Shown piece by piece: positions 1 through 8,583 of a DNA stretch of 64,000 nucleotides. Numbering within the stretch: the first letter of the stretch is position 1; each line of letters opens with the position of its first letter. This stretch comes from Micromonospora sp. CPCC 205371 (lineage in GTDB: Bacteria; Actinomycetota; Actinomycetes; Mycobacteriales; Micromonosporaceae). The translations under genes and the position numbers were made by a program. The stretch lies in contig NZ_JAIBNX010000001.1 in assembly GCF_026130045.1 (NCBI RefSeq), forward strand, positions 63,994-127,993, given 5' to 3'. Below the pieces are notes generated by a model. The model saw only the letters and a list, made by a program, of their open reading frames with translations, had not been told where the DNA came from and made no database searches.

Positions 1-603
1 CGCGCCCTCCTCGAGACGGGGAGAGGCGCGGGCGCCGGCCCGCCCGGCTCGACGCTGGCGGAGGCGTGGCAGGAGCCGCGCCGGCGGATGCCGGCGCGCT
101 GGCGGGCGCGCTTCGTCAGCGCGGTCGAGCACCACCTGCGGGGCGTCGTGGTCGAGGCCCGCAACAAGGCCGCCGGGTACCGCCCGGGGATCGCCGAGTA
201 CATCAGGCTGCGCCGGGCGACCTCCGCGGCGTACGTCGCACACGCGCTGGTCGACTTCGCCGCGGGCGTCAGCGTGCCGGACAGTGTATGGCGGCACCCC
301 GCGATACGCGCGTACAGCACGGTCGGCAACGACTTGCTGTCCTGGTTCAACGACCTGCTGTCGCTCGACCGGGACGCCGCGACGTCCGGCGGGCACAACC
401 TGGTCCTGGCGGTCGCGACCGAGTCCGGCATGACGCTCGACGTGGCCGCCGAACGGGTACGTGACCTGTGGCAGGAGACGATGAGCCGCCTGCCATCCCT
501 GAGACCGGCGCTCGGCGGTCCCGCGGACCGCTATCTCGACGGCGTCGACTGGGCGATCCGCGGCACCATCGATTGGTCTCTGGAAAGCGCTCGCTACCGG
601 TAG
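1..603 (+). CDS. Class I terpene synthase, C-terminal part (5' end outside window)
   Basis: The frame is open from base 1 and stops at 601-603, so about 200 C-terminal residues are present. The fragment is the alpha-helical C-terminal half of a bacterial sesquiterpene-synthase-like protein. The second metal-binding (NSE) motif reads NDLLSWFND at 328-354, and the protein ends in a conserved RY pair (SARYR). Known enzymes of this family cyclise farnesyl or geranyl diphosphate using three Mg ions. The usual last Glu of the NSE motif is Asp here, and the preceding Lys/Arg is Asn. The Asp-rich first motif lies upstream of the window, so the product cannot be predicted. The stop region overlaps the stop of the convergent mqnP by 10 bases. 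Confidence 0.8.
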   Translation, partial: RALLETGRGAGAGPPGSTLAEAWQEPRRRMPARWRARFVSAVEHHLRGVVVEARNKAAGYRPGIAEYIRLRRATSAAYVAHALVDFAAGVSVPDSVWRHPAIRAYSTVGNDLLSWFNDLLSLDRDAATSGGHNLVLAVATESGMTLDVAAERVRDLWQETMSRLPSLRPALGGPADRYLDGVDWAIRGTIDWSLESARYR

Positions 604-1451
604 ACCAGATCACCCAACGCGAACGCGAAGAGGGCGATGCCCACGAAGCCGTTCGCGGTGAAAAAAGCCCGATTGACGCGGGAAAGGTCAGTCGGTGTGA
701 CCACCGTGTGCTGGTACCCGAACGCCACCGCGGTCAGCGCCAGCCCGACCCACCACGGCCAGCCCAGCCCGACCAGCTCACCGAACCAAACGAACAGCCC
801 GAACGTCACCACGTGCACCACAGTGGACAGACGCAGCGCGAACGGCACGCCGTACCGCGCCGGCACGCTGCGCACGCCGATCCGGCGATCCACCTCGGCG
901 TCCTGACACGCGTAGATCAGGTCGAAGCCGCCGATCCACAACCCGACCGCCAGGGCCAGCACCCACGCCGGTCCCGATCCCACGAACGTGCCGGTCACCG
1001 CCAACCACGCGCCCATCGGCCCGACCATCTGCGCGAGCGCCAGGATCGCGTGGGGCCAGTCGGTGAACCGCTTGCCGTACGGGTACACGACCAGCGGCAC
1101 CACGGCGAGCGGCGAGAGCACCAAGCAGAGCGGGTTGAGCAGGGCGGCGGCTCCGAGGAACACGACCAGCGCGAACGCCGCGCCGGTCCAGGCCGTGCGC
1201 ACGCTCACGGCCCCGGTGACGAGCTCTCTGTTTGCGGTACGCGGATTGCGCGCGTCGATGTGCCTGTCGATGATGCGGTTGGCGGCCATCGCGAACGTGC
1301 GCGCGCCCACCATCGCGATCGTGATGATGAGCAGGTCTCCCCAGCGCACCTTCCCACCGTCGCGGGTCATGACGGTCAGTGCGGACAGGTACGCGAACGG
1401 CAGCGCGAAGACCGAGTGCTCGATCGCGACAAGCTTGAGGAACGCCTTCAC
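594..1451 (-). CDS. mqnP: UbiA-family prenyltransferase of the futalosine menaquinone pathway
   Basis: About 285 residues, with many membrane segments and both Asp-rich UbiA motifs: NRIIDRHID followed by RTANRE, and DAEVDRRIGVRS. The enzyme would attach a polyprenyl chain to the naphthoate precursor in the membrane. The GTG start at 1451 is chosen because it overlaps the TGA of the UbiD-type gene upstream (GTGA), which suggests translational coupling. A UbiA-UbiD pair in this order matches the mqnP/mqnL pair of Streptomyces (SCO4491/SCO4490, from memory). A ubiquinone-type 4-hydroxybenzoate prenyltransferase annotation is unlikely in an actinobacterium. Confidence 0.85.
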   Translation of the reverse strand: MKAFLKLVAIEHSVFALPFAYLSALTVMTRDGGKVRWGDLLIITIAMVGARTFAMAANRIIDRHIDARNPRTANRELVTGAVSVRTAWTGAAFALVVFLGAAALLNPLCLVLSPLAVVPLVVYPYGKRFTDWPHAILALAQMVGPMGAWLAVTGTFVGSGPAWVLALAVGLWIGGFDLIYACQDAEVDRRIGVRSVPARYGVPFALRLSTVVHVVTFGLFVWFGELVGLGWPWWVGLALTAVAFGYQHTVVTPTDLSRVNRAFFTANGFVGIALFAFALGDLVYR

Positions 1452-2911
1452 GACAGTCCGTACTCTTTCCAGCGCTTGTCGACGAGCGCCTTGATCTCTG
1501 GCGACATGACCGCCTCGTCCGGCCACCCCCGCGTGTACCCCTCGGTGGGCAGCTTGCGGGTCGCGTCGATGCCCGCCTTGCCGCCCCAGAACTGCTGGTA
1601 CGACGAGTGGTCGAGGTGGTCGACCGGCCCTTCGGTGATCAGCAGGTCGTGCTTGTAGTCGACGTTGCTGAACGCCCGGAACGCCACCTCGTTGTAGTCG
1701 TGCACGTCGCAGTCTTCGTCCACCACGACGATCAGCTTCGCGAGCGAGAGCAGGTGCGCGCCCCAGATCGACGACATCACCTTCTGTGCGTGCTTCGGGT
1801 ACCGCTTGCGGATCGAGACCACGACGCAGTTGTGGAAGACGCCCGCTTCCGGCATGGAGTAGTCGACGATGTCGGGGATCAGCAGCTTGAGCAGCGGCAG
1901 GAAGATCCGCTCGGTCGCGTGCCCGATGGGCCCGTCCTCCTGCGGCGGCTTGGACGTGACGATCGAGTGGTACACCGGGTCGCGCTGGGTCGTCATGCAC
2001 TGCACGTGCAGCACGGGAAACGGCTCCACCGGCGTGTAGAAGCCGGTGTGATCGCCGAACGGACCCTCGGGCAGCCGCTCGCCCGGCTCGACGTACCCCT
2101 CCAGGACGATCTGGGCGTGCGCCGGCACCTGGAGCGGGACGGTGAGGCAGTCGACCATCTCCACCCGCTCGCCGCGCAGGAAACCGGCGAACAGGTACTC
2201 GTCGATGTCGCTCGGCAGCGGCGCGGACGCGCTGTACGAGACCACGGGATCGCAACCGAAAGCGATCGCCACCGGCAGCCGCTCACCCCGCCGCTCGGCC
2301 ACCGCGTGGTGCGCGGTCGAATCCTTGTGGATCTGCCAGTGCATGCCGAGCGTGTTCGCCGAGTGCTGCTGCAGGCGGTACAGCCCGAGATTCCGCTTAC
2401 CGGTCTCGGGGTGCTTCGTATGGGTGAGCCCGTAGTTGTGGAAGATGCCCCCGTCGTCGGGCCAGGTCTGCAAGCCGGGCAGTCGACCCAGGTCCACGTC
2501 GCCGTCCCGGTACACGACCTCCTGGCACTGCGCGGTCTTGACCTTCTTCGGCGGCACAGACTTCAGCTGCATCACCTTGCCGAGCCCCTCCCGGATGCCC
2601 GACCATCCCACCGGCAGCTCGGGCTTGACCAGCTCACCGATCCGCGCGCCGATCTCCTCGACACTGTCGACACCGAGCGCCATCGCCATCCGGCGCTGCG
2701 TGCCAAACAGGTTGATCGCCAGCGGCATCTCACCCCGGGTCGGCCGCTCGAAGAGCAGCGCCGGCCCCTTGGCAGCGACGGTGCGGGTGACCACCTCGCT
2801 GATCTCCAGGGTGGGATCGACGGGTGCGGTGACCCGGTGCAGCTCGCCGGCGCGCTCCAGCGCCGCGAGAAAGTCCTTCAACCCCGTGTACGGGAACCCA
2901 CGTACCGCCAT
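1448..2911 (-). CDS. mqnL: UbiD-family menaquinone biosynthesis decarboxylase
   Basis: 487 residues, the normal length for UbiD-type decarboxylases that use prenylated FMN. The family signature GPFGDHTGFYTP is present, as are the conserved N-terminal GFPYTGLKDFLAALE and the central IVTSKPPQEDGPIGHATER region. It would decarboxylate the prenylated dihydroxynaphthoate in the futalosine route. It is first in a two-gene operon with mqnP (4-base overlap). The cognate flavin prenyltransferase (UbiX/MqnM type) is not in this window. ATG start at 2911. Confidence 0.85.
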   Translation of the reverse strand: MAVRGFPYTGLKDFLAALERAGELHRVTAPVDPTLEISEVVTRTVAAKGPALLFERPTRGEMPLAINLFGTQRRMAMALGVDSVEEIGARIGELVKPELPVGWSGIREGLGKVMQLKSVPPKKVKTAQCQEVVYRDGDVDLGRLPGLQTWPDDGGIFHNYGLTHTKHPETGKRNLGLYRLQQHSANTLGMHWQIHKDSTAHHAVAERRGERLPVAIAFGCDPVVSYSASAPLPSDIDEYLFAGFLRGERVEMVDCLTVPLQVPAHAQIVLEGYVEPGERLPEGPFGDHTGFYTPVEPFPVLHVQCMTTQRDPVYHSIVTSKPPQEDGPIGHATERIFLPLLKLLIPDIVDYSMPEAGVFHNCVVVSIRKRYPKHAQKVMSSIWGAHLLSLAKLIVVVDEDCDVHDYNEVAFRAFSNVDYKHDLLITEGPVDHLDHSSYQQFWGGKAGIDATRKLPTEGYTRGWPDEAVMSPEIKALVDKRWKEYGLS

Positions 2912-3040
2912 ACCAACCAGTCTGTCCTACCGCCAACCCCTCGCCCCCCGCACCCCCACCGCGCGTGATCCACACATCGAGAGCAAGACAAGCCCTCGAA
3001 TCGGTGAGTTACCTTCGAGCGCCGGCGGGGTTTGCTCGGT

Positions 3041-3718
3041 GTGACCATTTTTCGAAGTGTGGCTCTCGTCGGGATCACCGCCGGGCTGTTGCTCGCCGGG
3101 GGTGCCAGCGCCGCTCCTGCGCGATACCACCACCTCGGCGCCGCCTCCACCGGCGAATGGTCGGGCGTGCTCGGGCGGCTGACGGTGCGAGACACGGGGG
3201 TACGGGCAGGCACGCACGACTTCGTCGCCACGCGGCTCATGGTCAAGGAGCAGGCGAACGGCCAGCTGTCGTGGCTGGAGGCGGGCTGGGCGGAGACGGG
3301 CTGGGCGGGTGGTGGCAAGCAACGGGTCTACACGTACGACACGACGCGGAACGCCTGGACGTTCTACGACAGGTTTCCGCTCGCCGACAACGAGCAGATC
3401 TGGATTTCCGTACACACGGAGAAGGACGACGTCTGGCAGGCGTGGCTGTGGTGGCGGGACCAGTGGCACCTGCTCACGACCGCGAAGCTGCCGCTCGGCG
3501 GGCGGGGGCAGGTGGAGCAGTTCGTCGAGGTGCATGTGGACGGTGGGGCTGGGTTTTCGGTACCCCCTATCACGGTCGACAACGTGCAGGTGCGGGACGG
3601 GGACGCCACCCGCTACTGGCGACAGGCCGACGTGCCGACAGCATCGGGCGGTGGCAGCGGCGAGTACTGCTTGGACTGGGCGACGCGCTTCGACACCTGG
3701 ACCGCCGGCACCTGCTGA
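3041..3718 (+). CDS. Secreted protein of unknown function
   Basis: 225 residues from the GTG at 3041, preceded by GCGGGG about 10 bases upstream; a TTG at 3032 is possible but has no spaced ribosome site. The first 25 residues form a Sec signal peptide with an Ala-X-Ala type end (GGASAAPA). The mature protein is Trp-rich (WTFYDRF, WLWWRDQWH) and has two Cys near the C terminus, which suggests a small extracellular beta-rich domain. I do not recognise a family. It is monocistronic and divergent from mqnL. A GC hairpin and a dispersed palindromic element follow it. Confidence 0.7.
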   Translation: MTIFRSVALVGITAGLLLAGGASAAPARYHHLGAASTGEWSGVLGRLTVRDTGVRAGTHDFVATRLMVKEQANGQLSWLEAGWAETGWAGGGKQRVYTYDTTRNAWTFYDRFPLADNEQIWISVHTEKDDVWQAWLWWRDQWHLLTTAKLPLGGRGQVEQFVEVHVDGGAGFSVPPITVDNVQVRDGDATRYWRQADVPTASGGGSGEYCLDWATRFDTWTAGTC

Positions 3719-3862
3719 CGCGCGCCGCTGGCGTGCGGCCTCGCGGTGCGGACCCGCCGCACGGTCCGTCGCGCGCGGGCGTCGCGCCGATCCGCCGTGG
3801 CGCGCCGTTGCGCGGCAAGCTGTGAAAGGCCCGCTGCGCGGATCGGACAATCCGGTCGGCGG

Positions 3863-3881
3863 GGCGCCGCCTAGCGGCGCC
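3863..3881. terminator. GC hairpin after the secreted-protein gene
   Basis: A perfect 8-bp inverted repeat (GGCGCCGC / GCGGCGCC) around a CTA loop, 145 bases after the stop at 3718. There is no T tract, so a terminator role is only plausible. The rest of 3719-3972 is GC-rich with no convincing gene. Confidence 0.35.
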
Positions 3882-3972
3882 GGCTGCGGTAAGCGGGCCT
3901 GATGCGGCGCTAGATCACTCAGCGCGCGCAAGCGGGCCTAGGGCGCTCGCAACCGGGTGCGGCAACAGCGTC

Positions 3973-4048
3973 GATCAAGGAGATCTTCATGGATCAAGGG
4001 CGAATGCACGCAGAAAAGAGATCGAAGCACATGCGTTTGCCCTTGATC
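3973..4048. repeat. Dispersed 76-bp hairpin element, copy 1
   Basis: The leader GATCAAGG lies at 3973, exactly 19 bases before the hairpin arm that starts GATCAAGGGC at 3992; the right arm ends GCCCTTGATC at 4048. The arms pair over about 17 positions, including two G-U wobbles on the plus-strand RNA, and become irregular near the loop. The same leader-plus-hairpin layout occurs at 34850-34925 and 47892-47968. This copy lies between the convergent secreted-protein gene and ccsB. A role as bidirectional terminator or REP-like element is inference. Confidence 0.8.
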
Positions 4049-4130
4049 GGCGGAGAGAGGGAGGCCGCGGGGGGAGAGGGCCGTGCAAGCGGGCACGGCG
4101 CGAGGCGCGGGCGCGGAGCGCCCGGAAGGG

Positions 4131-5102
4131 TTACAGGCCGCCGTAGGAGTGGAGGCCGGTGAAGAAGATGTTGACGCCGAACAGGTTCATCAGCATGGTC
4201 AGCCAACCGACCACGGCGATCCAGGTCGCTGTCGTCCGCTTGACGCTGGGCGTCGCGCGGGCGTGCAGATAGCCGGCGTACACGATCCAGGAGATGAAGG
4301 CCCACACCTCCTTGGGGTCCCAGCCCCAGTACCGTCCCCACGCCGCCTCGGCCCAGATCGGCCCGGCGATCAGCGCGCCGAACGTCCAGATCGGGAACGC
4401 GAACGCGTGCAGCCGGAACGTCAGCCGGTCGAGCACGTCGGCTGCCGGTACGCGGGCGCCGAGGCTGTACGGGAAGCTGCGCTTACCGCGGTCGTAGCCG
4501 GACCGGATCAGGAACATCGCGGCGGGCACGAAGCCGAGCAGGAAGATGCCCGACGAGAGCACCGCCGCCGACACGTGCACGACGAACCAGCTGGACTTCA
4601 GGGCTGGTACGAGCGGGGCGACATCGACGTACAGGACCATACCGGCGATGCCGAGCAGCAGGATCATCGCGAGCGCGACGAAGAGGCCCAGGTGGCGGAT
4701 CGTGTGCTTGCGCGACAGGACGACGAGCCAGGCGGCGATGCCGACGAACGTCACCGAGAGCACGAACTCGTACATGTTGCCCCACGGCATCCGGTGGGCC
4801 GCGAGGCCGCGGGTGACGAGCGATCCCAGGTGGACGAGTGCGGCGATGACCGTGGCGGCCACAGCGAACCAGCCGGCGTAGCGGGCCTTGTCTGGCGGTG
4901 GCGGAGGCGGGTCGAACGAGGACGGCAGCGCCGGCTCGACGACCGAAGGCCCGCCGGCGCCGACAAGTACCGGCGCAGCGGGGGCAGCCGCCCGGCCGAC
5001 GTGGCTGCGCTGGCCGAACGCGTACTCAGCGGCGTGGCCCACCATCGCCGCGACGTACGACATGATCGCGATGACCAGGAGCTGGTCAGACAGTGCGGCC
5101 AT
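4131..5102 (-). CDS. ccsB: Cytochrome c biogenesis protein CcsB (CcsA/ResC type)
   Basis: 323 residues from the ATG at 5102, which has GGAGGGG upstream; the frame extends further back but without a better start. It is a multispanning membrane protein with the Trp-rich haem-binding WWD motif near the C terminus (WGWDPKEVWAFISW). With ResB it forms the system II haem lyase, which exports haem and ligates it to apocytochrome c outside the membrane. Its start lies 17 bases inside the end of resB. It is the last gene of the hemL-to-ccsB operon. Confidence 0.92.
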   Translation of the reverse strand: MAALSDQLLVIAIMSYVAAMVGHAAEYAFGQRSHVGRAAAPAAPVLVGAGGPSVVEPALPSSFDPPPPPPDKARYAGWFAVAATVIAALVHLGSLVTRGLAAHRMPWGNMYEFVLSVTFVGIAAWLVVLSRKHTIRHLGLFVALAMILLLGIAGMVLYVDVAPLVPALKSSWFVVHVSAAVLSSGIFLLGFVPAAMFLIRSGYDRGKRSFPYSLGARVPAADVLDRLTFRLHAFAFPIWTFGALIAGPIWAEAAWGRYWGWDPKEVWAFISWIVYAGYLHARATPSVKRTTATWIAVVGWLTMLMNLFGVNIFFTGLHSYGGL

Positions 5103-6648
5103 CGGCGCGCCCCTCCGAATCTCGGTCCTCCACGGACTTGACGAGCTGGGCGAACTCCTCGGCGAATCCGGCGTAGTCGGTGCGTGGCAAGCCACCGGCC
5201 TCGACGAGAGTACTACGACCCGTCGTAATACGAAAGAAGACCCTCCGCCGCCGGCCGGTCAGCGACAGCATCAACCCCAGCAGGCCGACCGCCGCGCTGG
5301 CCAGCACTGGCTTCTCCCCGGGGTCGTACCGCACCGACAGCGTCGCGTACTGCCTGGTGCCCAGGAACTCGACCGTCGTGCCGTCGTCGAGCGTCCACTT
5401 CTCGCCGACCCGGAGCAGCTTGCCGTCGCCGATCCGGGCCAGCCTGCCGCTCGCGACCTGACGCTGGTCGAGCCTGTACACCGAGTTGGGGATGCCGGCG
5501 TCAAGACCCAGGTTGCCGCGGTACGCGAACAGCAGCAGCGCCGGCGAGCGCTCGGCCGGGAAGACCGACCGGGTGTACGGGGCGGTGTCGGGCGCGGTCG
5601 GCAGGTACAGCCCTTCGAAGGCGACCTGGAGCTTCGAGTCGCGCGCACCGGTCTTCGGGTCGACGTTGGCGTCCGGGAAGGCGGCCACACCCTCGCTGGT
5701 CAGCATCCCGTCGACGGAGAGGAACGGCGCGATCGTGGTCTGCGCCCGCCCGTACCGGTCGGTGTACTTGATCATCGGCGCGTATCCGTGCCCGAGAAGG
5801 TACACGTTGGCGCCGTCGAGCCGCAGCGGCGAGTTGACGGAGAACGAGCGCGGCGCGCTGTCGTCGACGCGAACGGTCGCGCGGAACGACTCCGGCTGCC
5901 CGGTCTCCAGGAACTTCGCCTGGAAGTCGGTCAGCTCAAGACAGAAGCGGGGCAGGTCGGAAGCGTCGACCCGGGCGCCGAGGCCGGATTCGTCGTACTG
6001 CTGGAGCGTGTTGCAGAACGCGTTGTCCGGGCCGGTGACGAGCAGGCGGTTGCCGTGCCACCCGTACCAGGATCCGATCGCGACGCCGAACAGTACCGCC
6101 AACAAGGCCAAGTGAAAGAGCAGGTTGCCGGTCTCCTTGAGGTGCCCTTTCTCGGCGGAGACCGTGTCGCCGCGGACCGCGACCCGCCAGCGGCGCTTGC
6201 GCAGCACGGCGGCGATGCCCTCGGCATCGGGCGCACCCGTCAGGACGGTGTGCTGCGGCAACCGGTCGAGGCGGGCCGGCACGGCTGGGGGCGCCATCCG
6301 CAGGGCGCGGAAGTGATCGCGCAGGCGTGGCACGATGCAGCCGACCAGCGAGGCGAAGAGCAGCAGGTAGATCGCCGAGAACCAGGGCGACGCGAACACC
6401 TCGAACGCGCCCAGCCGGTCGAGGATCGGCGCGAGCGTGGGGTGCTCGGCGTAGTACCCGTCGACGTTCTGCGCGTTGACGCCGCGCTGCGGCAGCACCG
6501 AGCCGGGGATCGCGGCGATGGCCAGAAGGAAGAGCAGGATGAGCGCGGTGCGCATGCTGGTGAGCTGCCGCCACGAATTCCGCAGCAGGGCCAGCGCGGG
6601 GTTCGGCCGCGCCGGTGTAGCGGGAGGCCGCTCCTGTGTGGCCGTCAT
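5086..6648 (-). CDS. resB: Cytochrome c biogenesis protein ResB
   Basis: 520 residues from the ATG at 6648, which overlaps the ccdA stop as ATGA. It has the typical ResB order: a short cytoplasmic N terminus, membrane segments (LILLFLLAIAAIPGSVLPQR), a large extracytoplasmic domain (roughly residues 220-450) and a final membrane helix (SAAVGLLGLMLSL). It is the partner of CcsB in the system II haem lyase. The conserved motif after the first helix, PGSVLPQRGVN, is present. Confidence 0.9.
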   Translation of the reverse strand: MTATQERPPATPARPNPALALLRNSWRQLTSMRTALILLFLLAIAAIPGSVLPQRGVNAQNVDGYYAEHPTLAPILDRLGAFEVFASPWFSAIYLLLFASLVGCIVPRLRDHFRALRMAPPAVPARLDRLPQHTVLTGAPDAEGIAAVLRKRRWRVAVRGDTVSAEKGHLKETGNLLFHLALLAVLFGVAIGSWYGWHGNRLLVTGPDNAFCNTLQQYDESGLGARVDASDLPRFCLELTDFQAKFLETGQPESFRATVRVDDSAPRSFSVNSPLRLDGANVYLLGHGYAPMIKYTDRYGRAQTTIAPFLSVDGMLTSEGVAAFPDANVDPKTGARDSKLQVAFEGLYLPTAPDTAPYTRSVFPAERSPALLLFAYRGNLGLDAGIPNSVYRLDQRQVASGRLARIGDGKLLRVGEKWTLDDGTTVEFLGTRQYATLSVRYDPGEKPVLASAAVGLLGLMLSLTGRRRRVFFRITTGRSTLVEAGGLPRTDYAGFAEEFAQLVKSVEDRDSEGRADGRTV

Positions 6649-7391
6649 ATCGAGATCTCGCCCGAGCCCACTGTGGTCTGCAGCCAGATCAGGAAGGTGT
6701 TCCACGCGCCGCTGACCAGCGCGATCCCGACGGCGATGAGCAGGGCGCCGCCGGTCCGGGTGACCCACTGGCTGTTGCGCCGCACGGCCTTGAAGACCCC
6801 GAGCAGCCGCCGGAAACCCACCCCGAACGCGATGAACGGCAGGCCGAGGCCGAGACAGTAGGCGACCGCGAGCACCACGGCGCGGTCGGTCTGGCCGCTG
6901 ACCGTGGACATGCCGAGCACAGCGCCCAGTGTCGGGCCGACGCACGGAATCCACGACAGCGCGAACACCGCGCCGAACACGGGCGCGCCGAGCAGGCCAG
7001 CGGTGGGCAGCTTCTGGATGCGGAACTCGCGCTGCATGCCGGGCACGATCCCCAGGTATGCCAGGCCGAGCAGGATGATGAGCAGGCCGACACCGATCTC
7101 CAGGCCGCGGCGGTGCTCCATCATCGCGCCGCCGACCCGCGCGACCACCACGGCGGTCAGGGTGAAGACCGCGGTGAAACCGGCGATGAAGAGGACGGTG
7201 CCTGCCAAGATCCGGCGGCTCCGGTGCGCCTCGAGCTCCGCGCCGGACAGGCCGGTCACATAGGACAGATAACCGGGTACCAATGGAAGCACGCACGGGG
7301 ACAGGAAGCTGACCAGCCCGGCGAGCGCCGCCGCACCGATCGCCAGCACGATCGGCCCGCTGCGAGCCATCTCTTCGAACGCCGAACCCAT
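6645..7391 (-). CDS. ccdA: CcdA/DsbD-type thiol-disulfide transmembrane transporter
   Basis: 248 residues with six predicted membrane helices. The redox Cys pair is in the family motifs SFLSPCVLPLVPGY (first helix) and WIPCVGPTLGAVL (fourth helix). It carries electrons from cytoplasmic thioredoxin to the external ResA-like thioredoxin that reduces the apocytochrome CXXCH motif. The ATG at 7391 shares one base with the TAA of the upstream tlpA/resA gene, and the downstream resB starts within its stop. Confidence 0.92.
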   Translation of the reverse strand: MGSAFEEMARSGPIVLAIGAAALAGLVSFLSPCVLPLVPGYLSYVTGLSGAELEAHRSRRILAGTVLFIAGFTAVFTLTAVVVARVGGAMMEHRRGLEIGVGLLIILLGLAYLGIVPGMQREFRIQKLPTAGLLGAPVFGAVFALSWIPCVGPTLGAVLGMSTVSGQTDRAVVLAVAYCLGLGLPFIAFGVGFRRLLGVFKAVRRNSQWVTRTGGALLIAVGIALVSGAWNTFLIWLQTTVGSGEISI

Positions 7392-7933
7392 TACGTCGGC
7401 TCCGCGGCGATCCGCTCGACGATCGGCGTCAACTCGGTCTGGAGGGTGGCCCGCCGGATAACGGCGGCGATCCGGCCCTCCCGGTCGATGACGACGGTGG
7501 CGGGAATCGCGTTCGGCGGCACGTCGAAATCGAGCGCTACCTTGCCGGACGGGTCGAACAGGCTGGGGTACGTGACCCGGCCCTCCTCGAACGCCTTGGC
7601 CGCGTCCCGGCTATCCCGCAGGTTGACGCCGAGGAAGGCGGCACCCTTGTCCTTCGTGGCCTGGTAGGCGGCCTCGAGGTCGTCGGCCTCGGCCCGGCAC
7701 GGCGCGCACCACGATCCCCAGAAGTTGACCACGACGACCTTGCCGCGATCCTGCGTGAGGTCGTACTGCCCGCCGGCCAGCAGCTCACCGGCCACCTTCG
7801 GCGGATCGGGCCGCTGGTCGGCGGCGCACAGGATGACACCATCCGCCGTCGTGTCGCACTTGTCTTCCCAACTGCCCCCGGAACAAGCGGCGGCCATGGG
7901 GAGCAGCAACAGCAGCACGGCAAGGCGACGCAT
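7391..7933 (-). CDS. resA: ResA/TlpA-type thioredoxin lipoprotein
   Basis: 180 residues. The N terminus is a lipoprotein signal peptide ending in AAAC (lipid Cys at about residue 17). A thioredoxin-fold domain follows with the active site WCAPC (in NFWGSWCAPCRAEAD) and the cis-Pro region NAIPATVVIDREG. It would be anchored on the outer face of the membrane and keep apocytochrome c thiols reduced, receiving electrons from CcdA next door. The ATG at 7933 overlaps the upstream stop (TGATG). TlpA and ResA cannot be separated by sequence alone. Confidence 0.88.
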   Translation of the reverse strand: MRRLAVLLLLLPMAAACSGGSWEDKCDTTADGVILCAADQRPDPPKVAGELLAGGQYDLTQDRGKVVVVNFWGSWCAPCRAEADDLEAAYQATKDKGAAFLGVNLRDSRDAAKAFEEGRVTYPSLFDPSGKVALDFDVPPNAIPATVVIDREGRIAAVIRRATLQTELTPIVERIAAEPT

Positions 7934-8583
7934 CACGCCCCCTTGGCCGTCCGGGCGCCCGGCGAGAGCGCGACCAGGTGGGCGGCCGGCTCGGAGTACC
8001 CGATGCCGACCACCTTGGCGCCCTCGAAGTGAAAGGACGTGAGACTGGCGAGGCCGCACTGGCGCTTGCGGGGGTCGTGCCATAGACGCTTGCGCTCGAT
8101 GTACCGCCGCAGCGTCCAGATCGGCAGCTGGTGCGACACGCACAGCGCCTCGTGCCCCTCCGCGGCGGTGCGGGCGGCGTGCAGCGCGGCAAACATCCGG
8201 TCGGCGATCTGCTTGTACGGCTCTCCCCAGGAGGGGGTCATCGGGTCGCGCAGCACCCACCAGTTGCGGGGATCGCGGAACGAGCCATCGCCGGGCGAGA
8301 CCCGCTTGCCCTCGAACCAGTTCGCGCTCTCGATCAGCCGGTCGTCGACCGCCACGGACAGCCCGAACTGTGCCGCGATCGGATCGGCGGTCTCCTGCGC
8401 ACGCTCCAGCGGGCTCGCCACCACGTACGCGATGTCGCGGTCGGCCACCGCCTGCGCGGCTGCCTTGGCCATCTGTCCACCCAGCTCGGACAGGCGGAAC
8501 CCGGGTAGCCGGCCATACAGGATCTTGTCCGGGTTGTGTACCTCCCCGTGCCGCAGCACGTGCACGACCGTCTTGCTCGTCAT
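7933..8583 (-). CDS. Histidine phosphatase (phosphoglycerate-mutase-like) family protein
   Basis: 216 residues with the catalytic LRHGE motif near the N terminus (phospho-His acceptor), the second Arg in [10 protein letters not shown] and the second His in CVSHQLPIW. The family is broad and includes mutases and small-molecule phosphatases. A member of this family often lies between hemL and the cytochrome c maturation genes in actinobacteria, but its substrate is not known to me. It overlaps hemL upstream by 4 bases and resA downstream by 1. Confidence 0.85.
   Translation of the reverse strand: MTSKTVVHVLRHGEVHNPDKILYGRLPGFRLSELGGQMAKAAAQAVADRDIAYVVASPLERAQETADPIAAQFGLSVAVDDRLIESANWFEGKRVSPGDGSFRDPRNWWVLRDPMTPSWGEPYKQIADRMFAALHAARTAAEGHEALCVSHQLPIWTLRRYIERKRLWHDPRKRQCGLASLTSFHFEGAKVVGIGYSEPAAHLVALSPGARTAKGA

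Larger units (their letters stand above)
3719..4130. other. 412-base gene-free region
   Basis: Between the convergent secreted-protein gene and ccsB. It holds the GC hairpin at 3863-3881, a GC-rich stretch without convincing coding signal, and hairpin element copy 1 at 3973-4048. The last 80 bases before the ccsB stop are purine-rich (GGGAGAGGG) with nothing recognisable. Confidence 0.6.

Noticed and set aside
4888..6861. Plus-strand frame of 657 codons
   Set aside because: It is antisense to resB and ccdA and has no recognisable domain.
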